Origin: Curtobacterium sp. VKM Ac-2922
GTDB taxonomy: Bacteria; Actinomycetota; Actinomycetes; Actinomycetales; Microbacteriaceae
NCBI RefSeq assembly: GCF_022815645.1
Contig: NZ_JALGRO010000005.1
Coordinates: 189,199-248,730, forward strand
DNA length: 59,532 bases
Direction: 5' to 3'
Shown: piece after piece, positions 16,735-25,804 of the stretch
How the letters are laid out: each line of letters opens with the position of its first letter
Numbering within the stretch: position 1 is the first letter of the stretch
Program-made: the position numbers and the translations under genes
Notes under the pieces: model-generated
What the model was told of the DNA's origin: nothing
Seen by the model: the letters and a program-made list of their open reading frames with translations, nothing else
Database searches by the model: none

Positions 16735-17622
16735 TCACGCCGTCAGGTGCGCGCCGAGGAACGCGATGTGCGCCGGAGCCAGACGGCGCCAGTAGCCGTG
16801 GGTGTGGCCTCCCGGCTCGAAGCCACCCGCCGGCCGGTGCCCGGCCGCGAACCCGGCCACGTACGAGCGCACGGCCGGCTCGAAGCCGTCGCCCGTCCCG
16901 CAGTCCACCCGCACCGCCACTCCCTGCAGTCGCGTCTGTCGCCCCAGGACCGTGTTCCGCTGGAAGTCGGCCGCGTCGTCGAACGCGCCCCGGGCCGTGT
17001 CGCCGGCGGACCTCCACAGCGCCGGACTCAGCGCGGACGCCACCCGCACCCGCCCGGAGCCGAGCGCTCCCGCCAGGTACAGCGCGCCGTACCCGCCCAT
17101 CGAGTAGCCCGTGAAGCCCAGGCGGTCGACGTCGAGCCCCTGGTCGCGCAGCAGCGGCAGGAACTCGTCGACCACCATGCCGGCCGGGTCCTCGCCGTCC
17201 GCGCGCCGGTGCCAGTACCGGTTGCCGCCGTCCACGGCCGCGATGGCGAACGGTGCACCGCCGCGGTGGATGTGCTGCGCCAGGAACCGGTCGAAGCCGA
17301 GCGAGCTGCTCGTGAACTCGCGGTGGTCGTCGCCGTACCCGTGCAGCGCCACCACCACGGGCAGCGGGTGCTCGGACGGCGGCGCGGTGATGCTCCAGCC
17401 CACCGTCCGGCCATGGCGCGCGTGCGAGACGAACGACCCCCAGGTGGTCGGTGTCGGCGTGACGTCCGGCACCGTGCCGTCCGTGCCGTCCAGGCCCAGG
17501 ACACGGAACATCGTCGAACGCCCCGGCACGACGCGCAGGTCGACCGCGGCGACGGTGGCGCCGCCGAGAGCGACGGCACCGGCGCCGGCGAGCAGGGCGC
17601 GTCGGGTCAGCGAGGTGGGCAC
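16735..17622 (-). CDS. Exported alpha/beta-hydrolase (esterase D/antigen 85-like)
   Basis: A 295-residue hydrolase. The N-terminus SLTRRALLAGAGAVALGG is a twin-arginine-type signal. The fold begins at VVVALHGYGDDH (about 90-101). The nucleophile elbow is GYSMGG (Ser about 173), and the catalytic His is likely in PGGHTHGYWRR near residue 276. It resembles esterase-D/PHB depolymerase-like and mycolyl-transferase-like proteins, acting outside the cytoplasm on an ester. Start GTG 17622 has only a weak ribosome site. It is separate from its neighbours. Substrate unknown. Confidence 0.88.
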   Translation of the reverse strand: MPTSLTRRALLAGAGAVALGGATVAAVDLRVVPGRSTMFRVLGLDGTDGTVPDVTPTPTTWGSFVSHARHGRTVGWSITAPPSEHPLPVVVALHGYGDDHREFTSSSLGFDRFLAQHIHRGGAPFAIAAVDGGNRYWHRRADGEDPAGMVVDEFLPLLRDQGLDVDRLGFTGYSMGGYGALYLAGALGSGRVRVASALSPALWRSAGDTARGAFDDAADFQRNTVLGRQTRLQGVAVRVDCGTGDGFEPAVRSYVAGFAAGHRPAGGFEPGGHTHGYWRRLAPAHIAFLGAHLTA

Positions 17623-17705
17623 AGCTCATCTTGACGAGCCGCAGGACCGGACGGGAGGCCCGGGGCCGGGTCTGGGCGGATCGCCAGCGCAGACGGTGGG
17701 GACGT

Positions 17706-19055
17706 TCAGGTCGTGGTGGTCGCCGCCGCCGGGCCGAGTGCGGCCCGGAGCTCGGCGTGCGCCGGCTGTCGCCGGAGCACCACGACCGTGACGTCGTCGT
17801 CGTGGGGGACCTCGTCCGCCAGGTCGGAGAGCGCGGCGACGAGCGTCGCCGGCTCACGGTGACCGTGACGACGGGCGATCGCGGCGACGGCATCGACGGC
17901 GTCGTCGCGTCCGCCGAACAGGTCGAGCACCCCGTCGCTGAACGAGATGAGCAGGTCGCCGGGCTCGAGCCGGTCCGCGGTCGTCGCCCACTCGTCGCGG
18001 ATCCCGAGGCCGAGCGGCAGGTCCACCGACCGCAGTCGTTCGACCCCGTCGTCGGCGCGCAGCACGAAGCTCAGCCCGTGGCCGGCGTCCGCCCAGCGCA
18101 GGGTGCCGTCGTCGTCGAGTCGGGCGTGGAACAGGGTCGTGAACGCGACGATGCCACCGCCGTCCTCGGCGCTCAGCCCGTCGGACGCGCGGCGCAGGGC
18201 CTCGGAGGGGTCGTCGACCGTGCGGGCGCTCCGCAGGGTCGTGCGGACGGCAGCGGCGATCAGCCCGGCACCGACGCCCTTGCCCATCACGTCGCCGAGC
18301 GTGACCGCCAGGCCGTGCTCGGTGGCGTACCAGTCGAAGAAGTCGCCGCCGACGCTCCGTGCGGGCAGGCATGCGCCGGCCACGTCGAGGTCACCGGCGG
18401 TGCGGACCCGGATCGCGTCGTCGTCGGGCGCGGCTTCGGGGATCACGCCCGAACCGGTGCGCGTGGGCAGCAGCGATCGCTGGACCTCGGCGGCGCGGGC
18501 GATCTCGGCCGCCATGGTCTTCTCGCGGCGTTCGGCCCGCCGCACGCTCGACCGGGCCTGTCGGGCGAGCTCGTGCACCACCACGGCGACCGTGCCGAAC
18601 ACCGTCGCGGTGATGCCCAGGCGGACGAGTTCGCTGATGCTCGGCACCATCGACGGCAGCAGCACGTACGGGGCCAGGATCACCGCGACCACACCGAGCA
18701 CCGACCACAGGATCGTGCGCCAGCCGGACAGCGACGCCCACCAGACCACGGGCAGCACGACAAGCGAGGTGAAGACGGAGGTGTTCGCGCCCGTTCCCGT
18801 CCGCAGCAGTGCCATCGCGGCGAAGTCGAGCACCAGGACGACCGGCACCAGCCAGACCACGCGCGGCATCGCGGCGGCGACGGCTGCGACGACGGTGGCC
18901 ACCGCTGCCACCAGGATGCTCGTCAGGAAGGTCCCGGTGTCCGTGGCCTGCATCGTCGGCACCAGGGCGCTGACCAGCACAGCGACGGCGAGCAGGACGC
19001 TGATCGGGACCTGTCGGACGAGGGCGCTGTCGGTGATGCTGGTTGGGCGAGACAT
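17706..19055 (-). CDS. Membrane-anchored PP2C/SpoIIE-type serine phosphatase
   Basis: A 449-residue signalling protein. About six membrane helices occupy residues 15-170. A short helical linker EIARAAEVQRSLLP (about 190-204) leads to the SpoIIE/RsbU-type PP2C domain (about 225-440). Metal-binding acidic residues are visible in VGGDFFDW, GDVMGKG and FSDGV, with DDDVTVVVL at the end. Such enzymes usually dephosphorylate anti-anti-sigma factors in partner-switching systems. No anti-sigma or antagonist gene is adjacent, so the partner lies elsewhere. TAATCT sits 9 nt before the ATG, a possible near-leaderless start. Confidence 0.92.
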   Translation of the reverse strand: MSRPTSITDSALVRQVPISVLLAVAVLVSALVPTMQATDTGTFLTSILVAAVATVVAAVAAAMPRVVWLVPVVLVLDFAAMALLRTGTGANTSVFTSLVVLPVVWWASLSGWRTILWSVLGVVAVILAPYVLLPSMVPSISELVRLGITATVFGTVAVVVHELARQARSSVRRAERREKTMAAEIARAAEVQRSLLPTRTGSGVIPEAAPDDDAIRVRTAGDLDVAGACLPARSVGGDFFDWYATEHGLAVTLGDVMGKGVGAGLIAAAVRTTLRSARTVDDPSEALRRASDGLSAEDGGGIVAFTTLFHARLDDDGTLRWADAGHGLSFVLRADDGVERLRSVDLPLGLGIRDEWATTADRLEPGDLLISFSDGVLDLFGGRDDAVDAVAAIARRHGHREPATLVAALSDLADEVPHDDDVTVVVLRRQPAHAELRAALGPAAATTTT

Positions 19056-19099
19056 GCTCAGACCAGATTAGTGGAACGGGACGTCCACCGCCGTGATGC

Positions 19100-19822
19100 T
19101 CAGCGCGGCCAGGTCGCGACGACGGCCACGGCGTTGAACAGCACGTGCGCCAGGATCGCGCCGCCGATGCGGCCGGTCATCGCGACCAGGGTGCCGGTCA
19201 GGGTGCCGAGCAGGAAGGTCGTGACGAAGACCTGCACACCACCGTTGGTCGTCGTCGCCGCGCCGAGCAGCAGGTGCAGCAGCGCGAACAGGAACGCGGT
19301 CAGCAGGACGGCCAGGAACCGGGTGCGCGGGGTGAGCTCGGCAGCCAGCCGCCGCTGGAACACCCCGCGGAAGAACACCTCTTCGAGCACCGGGCTGACC
19401 AGCACGATGCCGATCGCCGAGGTCACGAGCAGCCCGACCTGCGGTTCGCCGAGCGACGGAGCGGGCGTCAGGCCGGTCGTCCCCGTGAACGCGATCGACA
19501 GCGCGACGTCGACCACGCGGCAGATGATGACGATGCCGAGCGCGAAGACCGCGTCGCCGAGATCGAGACGGAAGCGTGACCTGAACGTCGAGCGGTCGCT
19601 GCGGCGCAGGACCCAGGCGACACCGGCCACCAGCGGCACCCACACCGCCAGGTCCGCGGCGAGCACCTGCAGGACCGGCGACGGGATGCCACCGGACCGG
19701 GTGAACCCGCCGACGACCCGGGCCAGGACGACCGCGACGCCGAGGGCGACCAGCAGCACGATCAGCTCGCGCTGGCGGGTGGTCGAGGGCTCGGTGGTGG
19801 GGCGGGCCGGCTCGGAGCTCAT
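19100..19822 (-). CDS. CPBP-family intramembrane metalloprotease
   Basis: A 240-residue, roughly eight-helix membrane protein of the CAAX protease/Abi (CPBP) family. The motifs are EEVFFRG (motif 1, Glu-Glu-x3-Arg), FALLHLLLG (motif 2 His) and HVLFNA (motif 3). The family includes prenyl endopeptidase and bacteriocin-immunity proteins. Here the function is unknown. ATG 19822 is chosen because a -10 hexamer TACGGT lies exactly 6 nt upstream, indicating a leaderless mRNA. It is divergent from the exopolysaccharide locus. Confidence 0.9.
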   Translation of the reverse strand: MSSEPARPTTEPSTTRQRELIVLLVALGVAVVLARVVGGFTRSGGIPSPVLQVLAADLAVWVPLVAGVAWVLRRSDRSTFRSRFRLDLGDAVFALGIVIICRVVDVALSIAFTGTTGLTPAPSLGEPQVGLLVTSAIGIVLVSPVLEEVFFRGVFQRRLAAELTPRTRFLAVLLTAFLFALLHLLLGAATTTNGGVQVFVTTFLLGTLTGTLVAMTGRIGGAILAHVLFNAVAVVATWPR

Positions 19823-19828
19823 GCGGCA

Positions 19829-19834
19829 ACCGTA
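19829..19834 (-). promoter_or_regulatory. -10 hexamer TACGGT, leaderless start
   Basis: Six nucleotides separate it from the ATG of the CPBP gene on the minus strand. No ribosome binding site is seen. Confidence 0.5.
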
Positions 19835-19974
19835 GAGGACCGAGGCCGCCTGGCGCGGTGAACTCCCGAGAACCCCTCGGACATGTGGCACTATTTGAAT
19901 GCCGTGTGCTGGGAGTATCCCGGTCTGCCTGTGTCGGGACCACAGGAACGGTTCGGATCGGGGAAGGCAGGCGC

Positions 19975-21435
19975 GTGGAGCTACGCGACTACATCACAGT
20001 GCTGCGCAAGGGATGGGTCCTCATCCTGGTGCTCGCACTCGTCGGAGTGGCAGCAGCGGCGGGGTTCTCCCTCGTCAAGAAGCCGGTCTACTCCGCATCT
20101 GCGCAGGTGTTCGTCTCCACGGAGACCTCCGGCAGCGCCAGTGACCTGGCCCAGGGCAACACCTTCACGCAGCAGCGCGTGCTGACGTACTCCAACCTGG
20201 TGTCGACGCCCATCGTGCTGCTGCCCGTCATCTCGACGCTGAAGCTCGACATGAACGCCGACCAGCTGGCGACGATGGTCAGCGCCACCGCGCCGACCAG
20301 CACCACGCTCATCTCGATCTCGGTCAACGACACGGACCCGGTGCAGGCAGCGAACATCGCGAACGCGACCTCGCAGAGCCTGACCAACGTCGTGCAGGAC
20401 ATCGAGGCCACCGACGCCAACGGCTCGAGCACGGTCAAGCTCACCCGCGTCAAGCAGGCCGACGTGCCGAGCAAGCCGATCAGCCCCAACGTGCCCGTCA
20501 ACGTCGCCCTCGGGCTGCTGGTCGGGCTGGCGCTCGGCGTCGGCATCGCCGTGCTGCGCGAGACGCTCGACAACCGCGTGCGCACCGAGCTCGACGTCGA
20601 GAAGATCAGCGAGAAGCCGGTGGTCGGCGGCATCGCCTACGACAGCAAGGCCTCGGAGCGTCCGCTCATCGTGCAGGTCGACCCGCGCAGCCCACGTGCC
20701 GAGTCCTTCCGCACGCTCCGCACCAACCTGCAGTTCCTGGACCTGGGCACCGGTTCGCGCACCTTCGTGATGACCTCGTCGATGCAGTCCGAGGGCAAGA
20801 GCACCACGGTCGCCAACCTGGCCATCGCGCTCGACAGCGCCGGCTTCCGCGTCATCCTGATCGACGCCGACCTGCGCCGTCCCCGCGTCGCCGAGTACAT
20901 GGACGTCGAGGGCAGCGCCGGTCTGACCGACGTGCTGATCGGTCGCGCCGAGCTCGAGGACGTCGCGCACCCCTGGGGTCGCGGCAACCTGGTCGTGCTG
21001 CCCGCCGGCCCGATCCCGCCGAACCCGTCCGAGCTGCTGGGCTCGCGGTCGATGCAGGAACTGATCGAGCGGCTCGAGGGCCAGTTCGACTACGTCCTGT
21101 TCGACGCGCCGCCGCTGCTGCCCGTCACCGACGCCGCGATCCTGTCGAAGAAGGCCTCGGGTGCGATCCTGGCGGTTGCCTCGGGCAAGACCCACAAGGG
21201 CCAGCTCGCCGCCGCCGTCGCCTCGCTCGAGAACGTCGGCGCACCGATCGCCGGGTTCGTCATCACGATGATGCCGGTCAAGGGTCCGGGCGCCTACGGC
21301 TACGGCCGCTACGGCTACGGCTACGGCTACGGCTACGGCAACGACGAGGAAGACGGCGCCGCCGCTGCCGACGCGGTCCGGCCGCCCAAGCGGATCGGCA
21401 GGAAGCTCAACGCCCTGCGCCGCGCGGAACGCTGA
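19975..21435 (+). CDS. Wzz-type chain-length protein fused to tyrosine autokinase (BY-kinase)
   Basis: First gene of the exopolysaccharide locus, controlling polymer length and export at the membrane. It has 486 residues. The N-terminal Wzz domain opens with ELRDYITVLRKGW and has membrane helices at about 14-36 and 180-200. The cytosolic kinase has Walker A QSEGKST (Lys275), Walker A' LIDADLRRP (Asp297) and Walker B YVLFDAPP. The C-terminal tail is a tyrosine cluster of YG repeats (about 440-457), the expected autophosphorylation site. GTG 19975 is preceded by GAAGG. A longer frame from 19858 would overlap the divergent promoter. Likely partner phosphatase: the 15023 gene. Confidence 0.95.
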   Translation: MELRDYITVLRKGWVLILVLALVGVAAAAGFSLVKKPVYSASAQVFVSTETSGSASDLAQGNTFTQQRVLTYSNLVSTPIVLLPVISTLKLDMNADQLATMVSATAPTSTTLISISVNDTDPVQAANIANATSQSLTNVVQDIEATDANGSSTVKLTRVKQADVPSKPISPNVPVNVALGLLVGLALGVGIAVLRETLDNRVRTELDVEKISEKPVVGGIAYDSKASERPLIVQVDPRSPRAESFRTLRTNLQFLDLGTGSRTFVMTSSMQSEGKSTTVANLAIALDSAGFRVILIDADLRRPRVAEYMDVEGSAGLTDVLIGRAELEDVAHPWGRGNLVVLPAGPIPPNPSELLGSRSMQELIERLEGQFDYVLFDAPPLLPVTDAAILSKKASGAILAVASGKTHKGQLAAAVASLENVGAPIAGFVITMMPVKGPGAYGYGRYGYGYGYGYGNDEEDGAAAADAVRPPKRIGRKLNALRRAER

Positions 21436-21450
21436 TCGGAGCTGGGGGAC

Positions 21451-22401
21451 ATGGATGCTCGCCGGGGGACCCGAGGCCTCGGCCGGTCACTGCCGCGGAC
21501 CACACTGGTGTGGATCGCCGTCGCGGTGGTCGCGCTGATCGTCGTCGACGTCGTGCTGGTCTCGCTGGCACTCGGTCGCACCGCGACCGCGCAGAACGGC
21601 CCAGCCGGGCCGATCCCCACCTTCTCGAGCAGCGCTCGTCCCAGCGTCACACCGACGCCCAGCGCCTCGGCCACGCCGTCGGCGGGTGTGGCAGACGATG
21701 CGTCAGCCAGCCGTCTGCTGTCCGCCGTCGACGGCAAGGAGGCATGGCGAGCCTCCAGGACGTCGTGTTCCGCCGGTAAGGCGGTGCTGGAGCACTCCGT
21801 GGACGGCGGGGCGACCTGGGTCGCCGTCGCGCTCGGCGACGACGTGCGCGCCCTGACGGGGCTGCGCGCCACCACGACCGGGGTCTCGGTCCTGGTCGGC
21901 GTGGGTGACGACTGCGCCGCGACCGTCCGGACGAGTGCCGACGACGGTGCGACCTGGGCAGCCGGTCAGCCCGGCGCTGCCGGCGCCGGGGTCACGGACA
22001 CGGCGCTGCAGCTGAAGAGCGGGCGCATCGCGTCGCCGTGCACCGACCCCGTCGACGCCTACCAGGGGCAGTACACGACCCTGGTCGCGTGCTCGGACAG
22101 CGTCGCCTGGCGGAACGGGACCAGCGCGTGGGTGACGGCACCGATCGCGGGGATCCAGTCCATCGCCGACGCCGGCAACACCTACACGCTCGCGCGCACC
22201 GGCGCGGCCACCTGCGCCGGGGTCGAGGTCCTGAGCCTGCCGGCCGTCAAGGTCACCGCGTCGTCGGCGGTCAGCCCGGTCGGGTGCTGGACCGAGGGGA
22301 CGAGCAGCGGGCCGGTCGCGATCGACCTGGCGGGCACGAGCCTGTGGGCGTGGGCCGGCGACACGGTTGCCGTGTCGGCGGACGGCGGGGCGTCGTGGTG
22401 A
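21451..22401 (+). CDS. Membrane-anchored Asp-box protein of the exopolysaccharide locus
   Basis: A 316-residue protein. A membrane anchor lies at about residues 19-42, then a Pro/Ser/Thr linker to about 80, then an extracellular beta domain. It holds three Asp-box (BNR) motifs: SVDGGATW (116-123), SADDGATW (162-169) and SADGGASW (309-316). The last ends exactly at the C-terminus, so any propeller is short or incomplete. Asp-boxes occur in sialidases and Vps10-type propellers, but no catalytic residues are evident. It lies 15 bp after the autokinase, with GCTGGGGGA before ATG. A role in binding or surface presentation of the polymer is inferred from position only. Confidence 0.8.
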   Translation: MDARRGTRGLGRSLPRTTLVWIAVAVVALIVVDVVLVSLALGRTATAQNGPAGPIPTFSSSARPSVTPTPSASATPSAGVADDASASRLLSAVDGKEAWRASRTSCSAGKAVLEHSVDGGATWVAVALGDDVRALTGLRATTTGVSVLVGVGDDCAATVRTSADDGATWAAGQPGAAGAGVTDTALQLKSGRIASPCTDPVDAYQGQYTTLVACSDSVAWRNGTSAWVTAPIAGIQSIADAGNTYTLARTGAATCAGVEVLSLPAVKVTASSAVSPVGCWTEGTSSGPVAIDLAGTSLWAWAGDTVAVSADGGASW

Positions 22402-22414
22402 CGGTGAGCCCGGG

Positions 22415-23881
22415 ATGACCGCCGACGCGGTCCGGACGCCGCAGGCGCAGGGCACGACCGACGACTGGAGCCGCCGCTACTCGCGCGGCGTCCTGTTCAC
22501 GGACCTGCTCGCCCTGATCTGGGTCGTGTTCGGCGTGCAGATCGCCTGGCTCGGGCTCGGGTCGAACCTGGCGACCAACACCGCAGATCTGCGCCTGAGC
22601 TACTTCGGCATCTCGATCCTGGTGATCGTCGTGTGGATGGGCGCACTGGCGCTGTACGACACCCGCGGGGACCGCGTGATCGGTGTCGGCAGCGCCGAGT
22701 ACCGGCTGGTCGCCGACTCCAGCGTCCGGGTGTTCGGGCTGCTGGCGATCGCCGCGTTCCTGCTGCACGTCGACCTGGCCCGCGGCTACGTGCTGATCGC
22801 GTTCCCGATCGGCATCCTCGTCCTGCTGGTGTCGCGCTGGATGTGGCGCCAATGGCTCGTCGCACAGCGCAAGCGCGGGGCGTACTCGGCGCGCGTCCTG
22901 CTCGTGGGATCGCCGGCGAGCGTGCTGCACATCGGGCGGGAACTCGGCCGTTCGCCCGAGGCCGGCTACCAGGTCGTCGGTGCCGCGGTGTCCACCGGGC
23001 TGCGCGGACTGCTGCCCGGCTCGACGATCCAGAGCCACGGGGGATTCGACGACGTGAGTGCGGCGTTGCGTGAGACCGGCGCCGACACCGTCGTCATCAC
23101 CAGCTCCGACGACCTGCCCCCTGAGCGCGTCCGCGAACTCAGCTGGTCGCTCGAGCCCGGCCGGCAGCACCTGGTGGTCGCTCCGAGCCTGACCGACATC
23201 GGTGGTCCGCGCATCCACACGCGCCCGGTGCAGGGACTGCCGCTGATCCACGTCGAGACGCCGACCTACTCGGGCCGCAAGCTCTACACCAAGCGTGCGT
23301 TCGACCTGATCGGGTCGGCGCTGCTGATCATCGTCCTGTCGCCGGTGCTGCTGGTCCTGGCCCTGCTCGTGAAGGCGACCTCGCCCGGGCCGGTGTTCTT
23401 CCTGCAGGAGCGCGTCGGGCTGAACGGTGGCACCTTCCACATGGTCAAGTTCCGCTCGATGGTCGTCGACGCCGAGGACCGCTTGCAGGAGCTCAGTGCG
23501 CTCGACCGTGCCGAGGGCAACGACGTGCTGTTCAAGATGCGCAACGACCCCCGGGTGACCCGAGTCGGGGCGTTCATGCGGCGCTACAGCCTGGACGAGG
23601 TGCCGCAGCTGTTCAACGTGGTCGAGGGCAAGATGTCCCTCGTGGGGCCGCGCCCGTCGTTGTCCGCCGAGGTCGCGCGGTACGAAACCCACGTCCACCG
23701 TAGATTCTTGGTGAAGCCCGGGCTGACAGGTCTGTGGCAGGTGAGCGGTAGGTCTGACCTTTCGTGGGAAGACTCGGTACGTCTCGACTTGTTCTACGTC
23801 GAGAACTGGTCGCTGGTGGGCGACTTGCTGATTCTCTGGCGCACCATCAAAGCCGTTGTCCGTAGCGACGGTGCTTACTGA
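22415..23881 (+). CDS. Initiating phosphoglycosyltransferase (WbaP/CpsE type)
   Basis: Transfers a hexose-1-phosphate from a nucleotide sugar to undecaprenyl phosphate, beginning repeat-unit assembly. It has 488 residues. Four N-terminal membrane helices (about 28-150) precede a CoA-binding-like domain, with ARVLLVGS near 165. The C-terminal catalytic domain has KRAFDLIGSALLI, SPGPVFFLQERVG, KFRSM, SLDEVPQLFNV, SLVGPRP and GLTGLWQVSGR. ATG 22415 lies 13 bp after the previous stop. From about 23690 the codons become visibly less GC-rich, so the 3' end of this gene seems to mark the left edge of a replaced cassette. Confidence 0.95.
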   Translation: MTADAVRTPQAQGTTDDWSRRYSRGVLFTDLLALIWVVFGVQIAWLGLGSNLATNTADLRLSYFGISILVIVVWMGALALYDTRGDRVIGVGSAEYRLVADSSVRVFGLLAIAAFLLHVDLARGYVLIAFPIGILVLLVSRWMWRQWLVAQRKRGAYSARVLLVGSPASVLHIGRELGRSPEAGYQVVGAAVSTGLRGLLPGSTIQSHGGFDDVSAALRETGADTVVITSSDDLPPERVRELSWSLEPGRQHLVVAPSLTDIGGPRIHTRPVQGLPLIHVETPTYSGRKLYTKRAFDLIGSALLIIVLSPVLLVLALLVKATSPGPVFFLQERVGLNGGTFHMVKFRSMVVDAEDRLQELSALDRAEGNDVLFKMRNDPRVTRVGAFMRRYSLDEVPQLFNVVEGKMSLVGPRPSLSAEVARYETHVHRRFLVKPGLTGLWQVSGRSDLSWEDSVRLDLFYVENWSLVGDLLILWRTIKAVVRSDGAY

Positions 23882-23914
23882 GCACCCGCCTTGTCCAATC
23901 GAGAAAGTCGCGAA

Positions 23915-24679
23915 ATGCCGCAACGCCATCCTGGCCCGCTGGGCGAACTCCAAACCCGGTCGCTCGGCGGTCTCCCACTCCTGATCGCAACCCCAGAGGA
24001 CGCCTCTCGGGTGGTCGTGGCACTGAGCAGGTCGGAACACAATGGTGCAGCCGTGCATCTGCTGAACGCCTACTCGATCGCTCTCGCTCAGAGCGATGAT
24101 CGATTCCGAAGCGCACTGCAAGGGGACGCGTGCAACTTCCCCGATGGGAAGCCGTTGAGCTGGGTCACTCGGTTCTCGAAGAGGCGTCTCCACCAAGTTC
24201 GTGGGCCCCAGTTCTTCCTCGACGTCATGGACACGGGCCGTGCCGCCGATGTCAGACACTTCCTGCTCGGAGGGTCCGACGACCTTCTCGTGAAGCTGCA
24301 AGAGAATCTGTGCGCAAAGTTTCCGGGCGTCCAGATTGTCGGGGTCTACAGCCCACCGTTCCGCACGCTGTCGAGCGACGAAGTTGCGACTCAGGACACC
24401 TTGATCAGGGAGTCTGGTGCGGACATCGTTTGGGTCGGGCTCGGGACGCCTAAGCAAGACCATGAGGTTCAGCGACTTGCGCTTGAACTCGGGAGCGTTG
24501 CTTGCGCGGTCGGTGCGGCTTTCGATTTCACCGCTGGCACCAAGCGAGAGGCGCCCGTGTGGATGACCTCAGCAGGACTCGAGTGGCTCTACCGCCTCTT
24601 GTCCGAGCCCAAGAGACTCTGGCGTCGATACCTCATCGGGAACTTCGTCTTCCTCGGCGCCGTCCTGCGGGACCACTAA
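23915..24679 (+). CDS. WecG/TagA/CpsF-family glycosyltransferase
   Basis: A GT26 enzyme of 254 residues that would add the second sugar, using a UDP-sugar donor. Family blocks include LLNAYSIALAQSD, FPDGKPLSW, FLLGG, GLGTPKQD and AVGAAFDFTAG. ATG 23915 follows GAGAAAG with a 7-nt gap. A TTG at 23891, 9 nt after the preceding stop, is the alternative and would add 8 residues. Base composition is lower in GC than the genes before it, typical of the variable part of capsule loci. Confidence 0.9.
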   Translation: MPQRHPGPLGELQTRSLGGLPLLIATPEDASRVVVALSRSEHNGAAVHLLNAYSIALAQSDDRFRSALQGDACNFPDGKPLSWVTRFSKRRLHQVRGPQFFLDVMDTGRAADVRHFLLGGSDDLLVKLQENLCAKFPGVQIVGVYSPPFRTLSSDEVATQDTLIRESGADIVWVGLGTPKQDHEVQRLALELGSVACAVGAAFDFTAGTKREAPVWMTSAGLEWLYRLLSEPKRLWRRYLIGNFVFLGAVLRDH

Positions 24680-25804
24680 TTGGGTACGAAGAAGGTCGTC
24701 GTCATCAGCCAGGTGCCACCGCCGACGCACGGCTCGACGATCATGACCAAGATCCTCCTGGAGGTCCTGGCAGAGGACGGCCGCCGGACGAAGCTCGTTG
24801 ACCGACGCTTCAGCAGAGCGGTGGACGAGGTTGGTGCGCTGTCGCTCCGAAAGATCGTCGCAGTGCCGTCACTCGTTCTCCGGCTGGCTCTGGCTGTCGT
24901 CCGCCGTCCCGATGCTTGCATCTTCTTCTGCACGAACAGATCGTTCTCTTTCCTCGTGGACGTCGTGCTGGGTGAAGTGCTTCGGCTGTTCCGTGTGCCG
25001 ACTGTCAACTACGTGCACACCAGCGGTTACTCCGACCTTGCGGCCCGCGGGAAGGTCTGGCGGTGGATGGTGCAACGTCTCTTGTCGCACGGAGCAACCA
25101 CGGTCTGCCTTGCTGATTCGTTGGTCGCCGACATCGCGCCCTTTGTCGGTAAGGGAACGATCGTCGTCATCGCAAACACGATCGACGACCGTCCTGACCG
25201 CCTTGCCGAAACACGTCGGCGGCCTGACGGTGTGAACACGAGCGGGCCGATCCTCTTCCTTTCGAACCTGCTGGAAGAGAAAGGCGCGGACGTGTTCGTC
25301 GACATGGCGATCACTCTCTGTGACCGCTCTGATCAGCTGACGTTTGCCCTCGTGGGGCAGCCGGCAGACCGAGCGCTGGCGGACGCGCTACAGCTGCGCG
25401 TCGTGCGCTCGGGCCACGCCTCGCGCGTGCAGTTCCTCGGGCCGAGATTCGGCGAGGACAAGTGGGACGTGCTCGCAGGAGCGCAACTCCTGGTGTTCCC
25501 GTCGCGGTATCGTTTCGAGGCGCAACCGCTGACCATCGTCGAGGCGTTCAGCCTTGGCGTGCCTGTGGTTGCTTCCGACGTGGGGGCTATAGGCGAGATG
25601 GTTGGCCCAGAGAACGGATATTTGTTGTCAGAGGCGACGGTCGACGAGGCGGTGCAAGCGGTCTCGCTGCTCGCGACCGACCCCGAGCGTCACCGGCTCG
25701 CGTCTGAGGGCGCGAGACGAGCGTTCGATCAGAAGTACTCCAAAGCCACTTTCCGTGCGGCCTGGAACGACGTCATCGAGTCCGTGCAGAAGGACGCAGC
25801 GTGA
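24680..25804 (+). CDS. Glycosyltransferase, GT4 family
   Basis: A 374-residue retaining glycosyltransferase with the GT-B fold. The N-terminal VVVISQVPPPTHGS loop is typical of polysaccharide GT4 enzymes. The donor-binding half has ILFLSNLLEEKGADVF and the family E-x7-E zone, FEAQPLTIVEAFSLGVPVVA. The TTG start at 24680 directly abuts the previous stop (24677-24679). The next Met would remove the conserved N-terminal loop. Acceptor and sugar are unknown. Lower-GC composition than the flanks. Confidence 0.88.
   Translation: MGTKKVVVISQVPPPTHGSTIMTKILLEVLAEDGRRTKLVDRRFSRAVDEVGALSLRKIVAVPSLVLRLALAVVRRPDACIFFCTNRSFSFLVDVVLGEVLRLFRVPTVNYVHTSGYSDLAARGKVWRWMVQRLLSHGATTVCLADSLVADIAPFVGKGTIVVIANTIDDRPDRLAETRRRPDGVNTSGPILFLSNLLEEKGADVFVDMAITLCDRSDQLTFALVGQPADRALADALQLRVVRSGHASRVQFLGPRFGEDKWDVLAGAQLLVFPSRYRFEAQPLTIVEAFSLGVPVVASDVGAIGEMVGPENGYLLSEATVDEAVQAVSLLATDPERHRLASEGARRAFDQKYSKATFRAAWNDVIESVQKDAA

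Noticed and set aside
15413..17893. An 826-codon minus-strand frame through the 155-bp repeats
   Set aside because: It crosses the repeat array with out-of-phase repeats and overlaps the real phosphatase and esterase genes. Composition is Arg/Ala/Pro-rich without domains.
17631..19835. A 734-codon plus-strand frame opposite the PP2C and CPBP genes
   Set aside because: Antisense shadow rich in Arg, Gly, Asp and His. Both minus-strand genes have clear motifs and starts.
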